Assembly: GCF_001428565.1 (NCBI RefSeq)
Contig: NZ_LMIA01000012.1
Location: 1-64,000 of the forward strand
Direction: 5' to 3'
Source: Nocardioides sp. Root190
Lineage (GTDB): Bacteria; Actinomycetota; Actinomycetes; Propionibacteriales; Nocardioidaceae
Length of the DNA stretch: 64,000 nucleotides
Both the position numbers and the translations under genes were made by a program. Below are positions 25,712 through 33,733 of this stretch, piece by piece. Position 1 is the stretch's first letter, and every line of letters starts with the position of its first letter. Under the pieces are notes generated by a model. The model ran no database searches. It was given only the letters and a program-made list of their open reading frames with translations, and was not told the origin of the DNA.

Positions 25712-26891
25712 CCCACACGCAGTGCTCGGAGCCGCGCAGGGCGGCCACGGCCTCGGCCGACAGCGGCTCGGAGGCGTCGGTGACGACGTACCCGAGCCGG
25801 TCGCGGGTCGAGAGGTGCTGGCCGACGACGTTGTCACCTGCCTCGGCGAACGCGGCGTTGAGCTCGGCGAGGACGCCGGCCACGTTGTGGTGCAGGAAGC
25901 CGATGCGGTGTCCGGGCTCGTAGGTGCCGGGCAGGACGTCGGGCAGGTTGACCGACAGGGCAGTGCTGCCCTCGAGTGCGAACCGGGCGAGCTTCTCGGC
26001 CACGAACCAGCCGATCTCCTCCTGCGCCTCCTGGGTCGAGCCGCCGATGTGCGGCGTCAGGATGACGTTGTCGAGGCCGCGCAGCGGGGAGTCGAACGCG
26101 TCGCCCTGGGCCTTGGGCTCGGCCGGGAACACGTCGACGGCGGCACCGGCGATGTGGCCCGAGAGCAGGTGGTCGCGTAGCGGCGTGTAGTCGACGACCA
26201 TGCCGCGGGAGGCGTTGATGAACAGGGCGCGCGGCTTCATGGCGGCGAACTCGGCGGGGCCGAAGAAGCCGGCGTTGCCGGGGCGACCGTCGACGTGGAG
26301 GCTGACGACGTCGGCGACGGCGAGCAGCTCCTTGAGGGTGCGCAGGCGGCGCGCGGTGCCGTGGGCGGGACGGTCGGCGGTGTCGTAGAAGACGACGTTC
26401 ATGCCGAGTGCCTCGGCGACGGTCGACAGCTGGGTGCCGATGTTGCCGTAGCCGACGATGCCGAGGGTGCGTCCCCGCACCTCGTGGCTGCCCTTGGCGG
26501 ACTTGTCCCACACGCCGTCGTGCATGCGCTGGGTCTTCTCCGGCAGGCGCCGGGCGAGACTGATGATCTCGGCGATGACCAGCTCGACGACGCTGCGCGT
26601 GTTGGAGTACGGCGCGTTGAACACGGCGATGCCGCGCTCGGCGGCGGCGACGAGGTCGACCTGGTTGGTGCCGATGCAGAAGCAACCGACGGCGACCAGC
26701 TCGCTCGCCTCGGCGAGGACGCGGTCCGTCACGGTCGTGTTGGACCGGATGCCGAGCAGGCTCACGCCGCTGAGGGCGGCGACCAGCTCGTCCTCGGACA
26801 GGGAGCCGGCACGGAGTTCCACGTCGTACCCGCGGCCCTCCAGGTACTCGACAGCGGCCGGGTGGATGTTCTCGAGGAGCAGGGCCTTCAC
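25698..26891 (-). CDS. serA: D-3-phosphoglycerate dehydrogenase
   Basis: 397 aa. It oxidises 3-phosphoglycerate to phosphohydroxypyruvate, the first step of serine synthesis. The E. coli-type active-site region VGCFCIGTNQVDL, the Rossmann motif GIVGYGNIGTQLSTVAEALG (about residues 148-167) and the LTPHIGGSTQEAQEEIG signature with the catalytic His are present. The C-terminal part (from about residue 320: RIGFLHHNVAGVLAELNAAF) is a single ACT domain, probably the serine feedback site. The length fits the short E. coli-like form rather than the 520-aa form usual in mycobacteria. It is alone on this strand, 59 bases from the NTF2-like gene. Confidence 0.95.
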   Translation of the reverse strand: MKALLLENIHPAAVEYLEGRGYDVELRAGSLSEDELVAALSGVSLLGIRSNTTVTDRVLAEASELVAVGCFCIGTNQVDLVAAAERGIAVFNAPYSNTRSVVELVIAEIISLARRLPEKTQRMHDGVWDKSAKGSHEVRGRTLGIVGYGNIGTQLSTVAEALGMNVVFYDTADRPAHGTARRLRTLKELLAVADVVSLHVDGRPGNAGFFGPAEFAAMKPRALFINASRGMVVDYTPLRDHLLSGHIAGAAVDVFPAEPKAQGDAFDSPLRGLDNVILTPHIGGSTQEAQEEIGWFVAEKLARFALEGSTALSVNLPDVLPGTYEPGHRIGFLHHNVAGVLAELNAAFAEAGDNVVGQHLSTRDRLGYVVTDASEPLSAEAVAALRGSEHCVWVRTW

Positions 26892-26950
26892 GGGACAACC
26901 GTAGGGGAGGTCGGGACCTCAGGGCGAAGTGGCGACGCCCCGTGGGCGGC

Positions 26951-27433
26951 TCAGTGCTGGAGCGTGGGATCCCAGCGGTTGGCGATCAGCTTGAAGCTCG
27001 GGGTGTCGTCGAGCGAGGTCATCGCCTCGTAGATGCGCTCGTACTTGGTGGACGCGATCCGCCACGCGCCGTCGGCATCCTTGCGGTAGGTGTCGACGTA
27101 GTAGCCGCCGCCGCGGATCTGCACCTTGAAGTCCGGCACGATCACGGTGTCCTCGAACGCCCAGGATCCGGTCGCGGTGTCGCCGTCGACGTCGATCTCG
27201 GGGTGGTTGGCGATGTGGATGGTGACGATCCCCGGCCCGAGGTTCTGCGACATGTAGGTCACGACGTCGGCGCGCGAGTCGAAGTGCAGCGGCTGGTCCA
27301 TCGCCTGGGTGCCGTAGCGGGCGGTGACGTCCTCGGCGAGGCAGTCGCCGAACTCGTCCCACAGCTTCAGGTCGAGGGTGCGGAAGTAGCGGTGCTTGAG
27401 GCGCTTGATCTGCTCGATCGCGACGAAGTCCAT
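26951..27433 (-). CDS. SnoaL/NTF2-like protein
   Basis: 160 aa from ATG 27433. The pattern IEQIKRLKHRYFRTLDLKLW followed by a mostly beta C-terminal part (GGYYVDTYRKDADGAWRIA) is the SnoaL-like_4/NTF2 fold. Family members include dehydratases, isomerases and ligand-binding proteins. FGDCLAEDV supplies one Asp/Glu pocket candidate. No catalytic call is made. Upstream it faces the dnaE2 promoter, divergently, with the LexA box about 84 bases from its start. Confidence 0.82.
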   Translation of the reverse strand: MDFVAIEQIKRLKHRYFRTLDLKLWDEFGDCLAEDVTARYGTQAMDQPLHFDSRADVVTYMSQNLGPGIVTIHIANHPEIDVDGDTATGSWAFEDTVIVPDFKVQIRGGGYYVDTYRKDADGAWRIASTKYERIYEAMTSLDDTPSFKLIANRWDPTLQH

Positions 27434-27511
27434 GGAGAGAGACTAGAACGTGTTTCAGTTCTGGTCGAGGGGTACGTCGCCGCCGGGCGAGGCCGAACTC
27501 CCGTCGCCCTC

Positions 27512-27546
27512 TTGCGTCGAACACCTGTTCGACTAGAGTTGGGTGC
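27512..27546 (+). promoter_or_regulatory. dnaE2 promoter with LexA (SOS) box
   Basis: TCGAACACCTGTTCGA at 27517-27532 has perfect CGAAC/GTTCG arms and one deviation from the CGAACRNRYGTTYG consensus in the centre. It overlaps the spacer between TTGCGT (27512-27517) and -10-like TAGAGT (27534-27539). A 7-base gap then leads to the ATG of a 9-codon leader ORF. Confidence 0.8.
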
Positions 27547-27576
27547 ATGGCCGCCCCCACCGCACTCCCCTCGTAG
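27547..27576 (+). CDS. 9-codon leader ORF upstream of dnaE2
   Basis: ATG 27547 to TAG 27576 encodes MAAPTALPS. The ATG sits 7 bases after the predicted -10, the leaderless spacing found at many genes in this window. The stop is 6 bases before the dnaE2 ATG, which lacks a good ribosome site (the gap is GCCGCC). A leader peptide that couples translation into dnaE2 is inferred; it may instead be chance or a mis-predicted upstream start. Confidence 0.4.
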   Translation: MAAPTALPS

Positions 27577-27582
27577 GCCGCC

Positions 27583-30500
27583 ATGGGCTGGAACAACCCA
27601 CCCGTCCCGTGGAGCGAGCTCGAGCGCCGCATGTCCGGTCGAGCGCCGTCGATGGAGGCGCCGGTCTCGCGCCGCAAGCACCCGCGTGCCGAGCCGGAGG
27701 ACATCAGCCGACCCGACCGCGTGACGCCGTACGCCGAGCTGCACTGCCACAGCCACTTCAGCTTCCTCGACGGGGCGAGCAGCCCCGGCGACCTGGCCCG
27801 TGAAGCCACCCGACTCGGGCTGCACGCCCTCGCCCTCACCGACCACGACGGCTTCGCGGGGGCACCGCTGTTCGCCGAGGCGGGGACCGACTACGGCCTG
27901 AGGACCGTCTACGGCGCCGAGCTCTCCCTGGGGCTCACCCGCACCCAGAACGGCATCCCCGACCCGGAGGGCAGTCACCTGCTGGTGCTCGCCCGAGGGG
28001 TCGAGGGCTACCACCGGTTGTCCGGGGCGATCACCGAAGCCGGTCTGCGGGCGCCCGAGAAGGGCAGCCCCGCCCACGACCTGGACGAGCTCGCTGCGAG
28101 GGCGGAGGGCCACTGGCTGGTCCTCACTGGATGCCGCAAGGGGACGGTCCGCCAGGCCCTCGCCGCTCAGGGGCCACGCGCTGCCGCCGCTGAGCTGGAC
28201 CTGCTCCTCGACCGGTTCGGGCGCGAGCACGTCGTCGTCGAGCTCGTCACCGGTGACCACCCCGGCATCGACGAGACCAACGATCTGCTCACCCGGATCG
28301 CCGACGACCGGCGGGTGCCGGTGCTCGCCACCGGCAACGTGCACCACGCCACCCCGGGCGAGCGTCGTCTCGCCGCGGCGATGGCGGCCGTACGAGCCCG
28401 GCGGAGCATCGCCGAGCTCGACGGATGGCTCGACCTCTCCGGGGGAGCGCACCTGCGCAGCGGGGAGGAGATGTTGCAGCGCTTCGCGCACCGGCCCGAC
28501 GCGGTGCACCGCAGCGTCGTACTCGCCGACGAGCTGGCCTTCGACCTGCACAAGGCACAGCCGAAGCTGCCCAAGCAGATGATCCCGGAGGGACACACCC
28601 CGATCTCCTGGCTGCGCCACCTCACCGAGATCGGCTTCGCCCAGCGCTACGCCTCCACCCCGCTCGCCGAGCAGGCGCGCCACCGCGTCGACCGCGAGCT
28701 CGCCGTGATCGAGGCCAAGGACTTCGCCGGCTACTTCGTGATCGTCCACGACATCGTCGCCTTCGCCCGCAGCCAGGGGATCCTCTGCCAGGGGAGAGGG
28801 TCCGCGGCGAGCTCCGCGGTCTGCTACGCCCTCGGGATCACCGCCATCGACTCGGTCTACTTCAACCTCCCCTTCGAGCGCTTCATCTCCCAGCACCGCG
28901 ACGAAGAGCCCGACATCGACGTGGACTTCGACTCCGACCGCCGCGAGGAGGTCATCCAGTGGGTCTACGACACCTACGGACGGCGCAACGCTGCCCAGGT
29001 GTGCAATGTCGTGAGCTACCGCCCACGGATGGCGGTGCGCGACGCGGCGAAGGCACTCGGCTTCTCGCCCGGCCAGCAGGACGCGTGGTCGAAATCGATC
29101 GATGGGTGGGGCAGTGAGGTCGAGAAGGGTCTGGGCATCCCCGACCAGGTCGCCACCCTCGCCGAGGAGCTGATGGGAGCGCCACGACACCTCGGCATCC
29201 ACTCCGGCGGCATGGTCCTCACCGAGCGCCCGATCGGCGAGGTCTGTCCGATCGAGAAGGCACGGATGCCCGGACGCACCGTGCTGCAGTGGGACAAGGA
29301 CGGCTGCGAGTCCATGGGGCTGGTGAAGTTCGACCTCCTCGGCCTCGGCATGCTCGGCGCGCTGGACCACATGATGCGGCTGGTGGAGGAGCACACCGGC
29401 CGGCGTTGGAGCCTCGAGACGTTGCCGCGCGAGGAGTCCGAGGTCTACGACATGCTCTGTCGCGCCGACTCGATCGGCGTCTTCCAGGTCGAGTCCCGTG
29501 CCCAGATCGGCACCCTGCCGAGGCTGAAGCCCCGCTGCTTCTACGACCTCGCCATCGAGATCGCCCTCATCCGTCCCGGGCCGATCCAGGGCGGCGCCGT
29601 GCATCCCTACATCCGGCGGGCCACCGGGCGTGAACCGGTCACCTACGACCACCCGAGCCTGCGTCCGATCCTCGAGCGCACCCTCGGCGTCCCGCTCTTC
29701 CAGGAGCAGCTGATGCAGATGGCGGTCGCGCTCGGCGACTGCACGCCCGACGACGCCGACCTGCTGCGCCGCGCGATGGGGTCCAAGCGGGGCGTCGAGC
29801 GGATCGAACGGGTCAAGGACAGGCTCTACCAAGGCATGGCGAAGAAAGGCATCACCGGCGACCTCGCCGACGGGATCTACGTCAAGATCCTCTCCTTCGC
29901 CGGCTTCGGCTTCGCCGAGTCCCACTCACTCAGCTTCGCGCTGCTGGTCTACGCCTCCTCCTGGTTCAAGCTGCGCTACCCGGCAGCCTTCCTCGCCGGT
30001 CTGCTCCGCAACCAGCCGATGGGCTTCTACTCGCCCCAGTCGCTCGTCGCCGACGCTCGCCGCCACGGTGTCACCGTGCTGCCGCCGGACATCGGGCTCT
30101 CCGGTGCCAAGGCCGGGCTGGAACGCTGTGAGGCGCACGGTCGCGACCGGCACCGGTACGACGACGGACTGGCCGTCCGGCTCGGGCTCGACGCCGTGAA
30201 GGGGATCGGCAGCGAGCTCGCCGAGCGCATCGTCGAAGAGCGTCGCACCTCGCCGTACGACGACCTGCGTGACCTGTCCCGGCGCGCCGGCCTCACCACG
30301 ACGCAGCTGGAGGCGCTGGCCACCGCCGGTGCATTCGACGGACTGGGCCTCGAGCGTCGCCAGGCGATCTGGATGGCGGGCTATGCCGAGCACGACGGCC
30401 AGCTGCCGGGCACCACGCCCGCTCCGGCCCCGCCGACGCTGCCGGGGATGAGCCCGCTGGAGACGACGCTGGCCGACCTGTGGGCGACCAGGATCTCCAC

Positions 30501-30888
30501 CGACATCCACCCGGTCGAGCACTTCCGCGAGACCCTGCGGTCCGCCGGGATCCTCGCCGTCGGCGACACGGCGACGGCGGCGGCCGGTCGCCGCGTGCAC
30601 GTCGCCGGGTTGATCACGCACCGTCAGCGTCCCGGGACGGCCGGCGGCGTCACCTTCATCAACCTCGAGGACGAGACCGGGATGCTCAACGTGGTCTGCT
30701 CGCAGGGAGTGATGCGGGTGCACCGTCAGGCGGCCCGCAACAAGGTGGCCGTCGTCATCCGCGGCCAGCTGGAACGACAGGACGGCGTGACCAACCTCCT
30801 GGCGGATCGGATCGAGTCGCTCGACACCGTTCTCCCCGGAGCCGGTGCGGCTCTCCAGGCGCGACAGACGTCGCGCGACTTCCGGTGA
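27583..30888 (+). CDS. dnaE2: Error-prone DNA polymerase DnaE2
   Basis: 1101 aa from ATG 27583. It is the translesion C-family polymerase induced by DNA damage. After about 45 variable residues the PHP domain begins YAELHCHSHFSFLDGASSPG. The polymerase active site includes the DEEPDIDVDFDSDRREEVIQ Asp cluster near residue 450 and the SRAQIGTLPRLKPR segment. A helix-hairpin-helix region (LDAVKGIGSELAERIVEER) and an OB domain (RPGTAGGVTFINLEDETGML) follow. Length and order match DnaE2 rather than DnaE1 (about 1180 aa). Its LexA box and the imuA-imuB pair 3.6 kb upstream make up the SOS mutasome. Confidence 0.95.
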   Translation: MGWNNPPVPWSELERRMSGRAPSMEAPVSRRKHPRAEPEDISRPDRVTPYAELHCHSHFSFLDGASSPGDLAREATRLGLHALALTDHDGFAGAPLFAEAGTDYGLRTVYGAELSLGLTRTQNGIPDPEGSHLLVLARGVEGYHRLSGAITEAGLRAPEKGSPAHDLDELAARAEGHWLVLTGCRKGTVRQALAAQGPRAAAAELDLLLDRFGREHVVVELVTGDHPGIDETNDLLTRIADDRRVPVLATGNVHHATPGERRLAAAMAAVRARRSIAELDGWLDLSGGAHLRSGEEMLQRFAHRPDAVHRSVVLADELAFDLHKAQPKLPKQMIPEGHTPISWLRHLTEIGFAQRYASTPLAEQARHRVDRELAVIEAKDFAGYFVIVHDIVAFARSQGILCQGRGSAASSAVCYALGITAIDSVYFNLPFERFISQHRDEEPDIDVDFDSDRREEVIQWVYDTYGRRNAAQVCNVVSYRPRMAVRDAAKALGFSPGQQDAWSKSIDGWGSEVEKGLGIPDQVATLAEELMGAPRHLGIHSGGMVLTERPIGEVCPIEKARMPGRTVLQWDKDGCESMGLVKFDLLGLGMLGALDHMMRLVEEHTGRRWSLETLPREESEVYDMLCRADSIGVFQVESRAQIGTLPRLKPRCFYDLAIEIALIRPGPIQGGAVHPYIRRATGREPVTYDHPSLRPILERTLGVPLFQEQLMQMAVALGDCTPDDADLLRRAMGSKRGVERIERVKDRLYQGMAKKGITGDLADGIYVKILSFAGFGFAESHSLSFALLVYASSWFKLRYPAAFLAGLLRNQPMGFYSPQSLVADARRHGVTVLPPDIGLSGAKAGLERCEAHGRDRHRYDDGLAVRLGLDAVKGIGSELAERIVEERRTSPYDDLRDLSRRAGLTTTQLEALATAGAFDGLGLERRQAIWMAGYAEHDGQLPGTTPAPAPPTLPGMSPLETTLADLWATRISTDIHPVEHFRETLRSAGILAVGDTATAAAGRRVHVAGLITHRQRPGTAGGVTFINLEDETGMLNVVCSQGVMRVHRQAARNKVAVVIRGQLERQDGVTNLLADRIESLDTVLPGAGAALQARQTSRDFR

Positions 30889-30978
30889 GACCCTTGGAGG
30901 GGAGCCCGATTCCAGTTCGGCGAAGCGCCTGGGGTAGTCTTCCGGTCGCTCCGGACGGCGATCCCGTACGGAGTGATT

Positions 30979-31052
30979 CGGGCTGTAGCGCAGCTTGGTA
31001 GCGCACCTGACTGGGGGTCAGGGGGTCGCAGGTTCAAATCCTGTCAGCCCGA
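30979..31052 (+). tRNA. tRNA-Pro (anticodon GGG)
   Basis: 74 bases form a complete cloverleaf: acceptor arms CGGGCTG/CAGCCCG with discriminator A, D arm GCGC...GCGC, anticodon stem CCTGA/TCAGG with loop CTGGGGG giving anticodon GGG at 31013-31015, and the T arm GCAGG TTCAAAT CCTGT. CCA is not encoded. A -10-like TAGTCT at 30935-30940 lies upstream. Confidence 0.95.
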
Positions 31053-31061
31053 CCGAAAAGT

Positions 31062-31095
31062 AGCCTCTGACCTGCTGAAACACAGGTCGGGGGCT
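31062..31095 (+). terminator. Terminator after tRNA-Pro
   Basis: A 13-bp stem (31062-31074 with 31083-31095, two G:U pairs) and an 8-base loop lie 10 bases after the tRNA and are followed by CCTTG. It probably ends the tRNA transcript. Confidence 0.75.
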
Positions 31096-31152
31096 CCTTG
31101 TCGTCTTGAGCCATTCCGGCTTATGGCACGCTTTGCGCATCAAAAACCATCT

Positions 31153-31195
31153 GGTGAAGGTTCACCACACCTAGCGAGCGATATTCGAACAGATA
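31153..31195 (+). promoter_or_regulatory. Two palindromes upstream of the XRE gene
   Basis: GGTGAA-GG-TTCACC (31153-31166) is a perfect 14-base palindrome with 2 central bases. Beginning near 31178 a second, GATAT-TCGAACAG-ATATC, has 5-base arms. Both are within 60 bases of the XRE start and could be autoregulatory sites, as XRE antitoxins often bind such elements. Confidence 0.4.
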
Positions 31196-31205
31196 TCATC
31201 GGCGG

Positions 31206-31724
31206 TTGGCTGAGGACACGATCATCGCGCGAGCACGCCGGGGGAGCGGGCTGTCCCAACGCGCGCTGGCGCACCGTTCAGGCACCTCCCAACCCACACT
31301 GTCGACCTACGAACGCGGCACCAAGCCGCCCACCCTCACCGTCCTTGAACGGATCGTCCACACCTCCGGCTGCGACCTCGACCTGACTTCACGGGTGAGA
31401 TTCACCAACCACCTGGGCTCGCGCGGTGAGCCCTACGTGGTTCCGGACCGGCTGTGGCGCCTGGACCTCGAGACCGCTTTCGCTGAAGTGGTCCTCCCGG
31501 GCCATCTGCACTGGTCGGGCCCCTCGCGTGCCTACCGACTCGCTGAGCGGGCTGATCGGGCCCGGGTCTACGAGATCGTCCTTCGCGAGGGCGCCGCCCC
31601 GGACCTGTTGACCTACCTCGACGGGGCACTGCTGCTCGACCTGTTCGACGAGCTGATCATCCCGCCAGCCCTACGCAAGGCGTGGGCCCCAGCGATCGAC
31701 CGGTACCGAAACACAACCCCATGA
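31206..31724 (+). CDS. XRE-family regulator, antitoxin-like, orphan
   Basis: 172 aa from TTG 31206. The N-terminal HTH is ARRGSGLSQRALAHRSGTSQ then PTLSTYERGTKPP (residues about 8-40). The C-terminal part (DLLTYLDGALLLDLFDELII then PPALRKAWAPAI) recalls HTH proteins that accompany nucleotidyltransferase-type (AbiEii-like) toxins, but no such partner gene is recognisable downstream, only about 170 bases of low-coding DNA. It may be the antitoxin remnant of a decayed pair or a free regulator. First gene of the accessory stretch after tRNA-Pro. Confidence 0.75.
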   Translation: MAEDTIIARARRGSGLSQRALAHRSGTSQPTLSTYERGTKPPTLTVLERIVHTSGCDLDLTSRVRFTNHLGSRGEPYVVPDRLWRLDLETAFAEVVLPGHLHWSGPSRAYRLAERADRARVYEIVLREGAAPDLLTYLDGALLLDLFDELIIPPALRKAWAPAIDRYRNTTP

Positions 31725-31891
31725 ATGACGCCATGGATGACGCTGTGAGTGGTGAGCCGGGCGAGGAGCCCGGAGGGCGGCTTCGCCGACCGGCGGGCAG
31801 GTGATGTGCCCGCCGCTGGTCAGGCTCTCCTCGCGGCCGTCGGTGGACGCGGGTACCGGCGTCGGGGGCAGTTCGCGCGTAGTCGTCGCGG
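31725..31891. other. Low-coding gap after the XRE gene
   Basis: About 170 bases with no supported gene. A short ATG frame starting in the XRE stop codon (31721) runs only 27 codons. No toxin partner, transposase or integrase segment was recognised. Confidence 0.5.
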
Positions 31892-32173
31892 TCATCGGCG
31901 CTTGGGCTCGCCCCGCTGCCACCAGTCGCGCGACCGCTGATCATCGACCAGGCTCGCTGTGAACTCGACGTCGTCGAGGTTGCAGAACTTCCAGAGCTCT
32001 TTCGCGGCCCGGCTGTACTGAAAGATCACTTGGTCGACGTCGAAAGCGTCAACCTCGCCGGCGCGGAAGCGGTCGACCTCTGCAGCTACGCGTCGGACGA
32101 GAACCTCCAACTGAGCCTCGTGGTAGGACATCACCTTTTCTTGCGCTGCCCGCCTCGTGGAGTTGCCGGTCAT
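31892..32173 (-). CDS. Hypothetical protein (93 aa)
   Basis: 93 aa from ATG 32173, or 79 aa from the internal ATG at 32131 (MSYHEAQLEVLVRRVAAEVD), which has a better start context. It is helical with an amphipathic N-terminal half and the segment DAFDVDQVIFQYSRAAKELW; the C-terminus is basic (GEPKRR). I recognise no family. The codon pattern fits a real gene. It is alone on the minus strand within the accessory stretch, so it may be mobile cargo. Confidence 0.55.
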   Translation of the reverse strand: MTGNSTRRAAQEKVMSYHEAQLEVLVRRVAAEVDRFRAGEVDAFDVDQVIFQYSRAAKELWKFCNLDDVEFTASLVDDQRSRDWWQRGEPKRR

Positions 32174-32272
32174 GAACCGACGCTAGCGACCCCCGGCACC
32201 TACGGGAACCGAGGCCAAGCGACTACGACGACTACGACCTCAACTTTCGACGTAGAGCCGGCGCGTCCGCTT

Positions 32273-32293
32273 CGACACCGGCATGGTCGGACG
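32273..32293 (+). repeat. Dispersed 21-bp repeat, copy 1
   Basis: CGACACCGGCATGGTCGGACG. Near-identical copies occur at 34086-34106 (CGACAGCGGCATGGTCGGGCG) and 34056-34076 (GTGTCGCGGCGTGGTCGGGCG), and the first 13 bases recur at 33705-33717. All are in the accessory stretch and in the same orientation. Confidence 0.7.
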
Positions 32294-32337
32294 GCTGCGA
32301 GAAGCCGACTGGAGCCATCCCGAGTCGACCTCCGGGA

Positions 32338-32445
32338 TCAAACGATGATGATCACGAACACGGTGACCACGAACAACAAGAGGAACAGGAGGAACAGGTC
32401 GCTGCTCACCACACCGCGATCGGCTGGCAGCGGTGTGGTCGTCAC
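32338..32445 (-). CDS. Possible 35-aa single-pass membrane peptide
   Basis: GTG 32445 to TGA 32338 encodes 35 residues. A short polar N-terminus (VTTTPLPADRGVVSSD) is followed by an uninterrupted hydrophobic helix of about 19 residues, LFLLFLLLFVVTVFVIIIV, to the stop. An unbroken Leu/Phe/Val/Ile run like this is unusual for chance in GC-rich DNA. No ribosome site is evident and no family is known to me. It is too short for gene-finding length cut-offs. Confidence 0.35.
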   Translation of the reverse strand: MTTTPLPADRGVVSSDLFLLFLLLFVVTVFVIIIV

Positions 32446-32542
32446 TCTGCTTGGCGGGGTCCCGGGCCAGGGTGGTCAGCGATCGAGCGGTCCGAGGCAG
32501 ACAGGCTGCCGGCGCGCCAACCAGCACATCACCCTCATTGAG

Positions 32543-32586
32543 GGTCTAAACTGCATAATCGACCGCCGAATTATCTAGTTTAGACC
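32543..32586 (+). promoter_or_regulatory. Large palindrome upstream of fic
   Basis: Perfect 10-base arms GGTCTAAACT (32543-32552) and AGTTTAGACC (32577-32586); the symmetry continues inward through ATAAT/ATTAT and CG/CG with few mismatches. It is much AT-richer than the surroundings and ends 17 bases before the fic start, so it is probably the fic promoter-operator. Confidence 0.65.
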
Positions 32587-32603
32587 GTCTGTGAGGGCTT
32601 CTT

Positions 32604-33656
32604 GTGCACTCTTTCGTCGACCTTGATCGAGTCCTCGGCGCTGTGCCAGCGCCCTTGGTGATGACGCTGCGCGACATCGACCGCGGCCAAGGTAGCGAGG
32701 GCCTGTACCTGAACCAGGTGCCCGACCTGCTCACCGAGTTGGCTAACCGGGCCCGAGTCGCGAGCATCACTGCGTCGTCTGCCCTTGAGGGCGTCGTCGT
32801 CAAGAACCGCAGCCGTGCGGCCGCCATCATCGCCAACAAGCCCATCGAGCTGCGAACGCGCAGCGAACAGGAGTTCGCCGGCTACCGTGCTGCCCTCGAT
32901 TACCTGTTCGCCGAGGACCGGCGCCCCTTGAACGTCGGCTTGCTTCTTCACCTGCACCGGCTCCTGTTCGCGGAGGCCAAGGCCACCGGGGGGACTTTCA
33001 AGGAGAGCGACAACCTCGTCGTCGACCGGTCTCCCGACGGCGTACAGACCGTCCGATTCAAGCCTGTTCCTGCCGCTCGCACCGAGTACTACGCCGCTGA
33101 GCTCATCGACCGCTACACCGACGCCGTGAAGGCAAACCAACACCACCCGGTGCTCCTCGTCGGCCTGTTCGTCCTCGATCTGCTCATCATTCACCCATTC
33201 GATGACGGCAACGGTCGTGTGGCGCGCGCGCTGACGAACGCCCTCCTCGCTGAGGCTGGCTATGGGGTAGGCCGCTACGTGTCGCTTGAACAGCTCATCG
33301 CCGAATCTGCCGACGGCTACTACCAGGCGTTGCTCGACTCAACTCACAACTGGAACGACCACGTCAACGACCCGTGGCCCTGGCTGCACTACTTCAGCCA
33401 GCTCCTCGCTCGCGGCTATGCCCGGTTCGCTGAGGGCGTCACTGCGGACCGGTCTGGGGGCACGAAGACCGAACGCGTCCGCGAGCACGTCTTGCGGCAC
33501 AGTGCCCCCGTCTTTGCGATCTCCGACGTCAGAGCCGCGCTACCCGGAATCAGCGATCCAACCATCCGCCTCGTCCTCAATGACCTCAAGGATGAAGGAC
33601 TCCTCAAACCCCAGGGCACAGGACGCTCCGCCGTGTGGTTGCGCGTCACCACCTAA
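32604..33656 (+). CDS. Fic family protein with C-terminal winged helix
   Basis: 350 aa from GTG 32604. The canonical Fic motif HPFDDGNGRVAR (about residue 195) with catalytic His predicts AMP transfer to a protein hydroxyl. An N-terminal inhibitory helix motif (S/T)xxxE(G/N) is visible as SSALEG (about residues 54-59), so the enzyme is a class II, self-inhibited Fic protein. The C-terminal 75 residues (TKTERVREHVLRHSAPVFAI then SDVRAALPGISDPTIRLVLN) look like a winged HTH. Together with the palindrome upstream this suggests autoregulation. The target is unknown. Confidence 0.9.
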   Translation: MHSFVDLDRVLGAVPAPLVMTLRDIDRGQGSEGLYLNQVPDLLTELANRARVASITASSALEGVVVKNRSRAAAIIANKPIELRTRSEQEFAGYRAALDYLFAEDRRPLNVGLLLHLHRLLFAEAKATGGTFKESDNLVVDRSPDGVQTVRFKPVPAARTEYYAAELIDRYTDAVKANQHHPVLLVGLFVLDLLIIHPFDDGNGRVARALTNALLAEAGYGVGRYVSLEQLIAESADGYYQALLDSTHNWNDHVNDPWPWLHYFSQLLARGYARFAEGVTADRSGGTKTERVREHVLRHSAPVFAISDVRAALPGISDPTIRLVLNDLKDEGLLKPQGTGRSAVWLRVTT

Positions 33657-33733
33657 GACACACCAAGCACGCCTTCCGCAGCACCGAATGACTGTCTAAA
33701 GACCCGACAGCGGCATGTGAGTGCGTTCGGCGA

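Noticed and set aside
31721..31804. A 27-codon frame overlapping the XRE stop as a toxin gene
   Set aside because: Too short, no known motif, and no hydrophobic or catalytic feature.
32240..32527. A 95-aa minus-strand frame opposite the hydrophobic peptide
   Set aside because: It is a low-complexity Arg/Pro/Ser-rich reading that looks like a shadow frame of GC-rich DNA.
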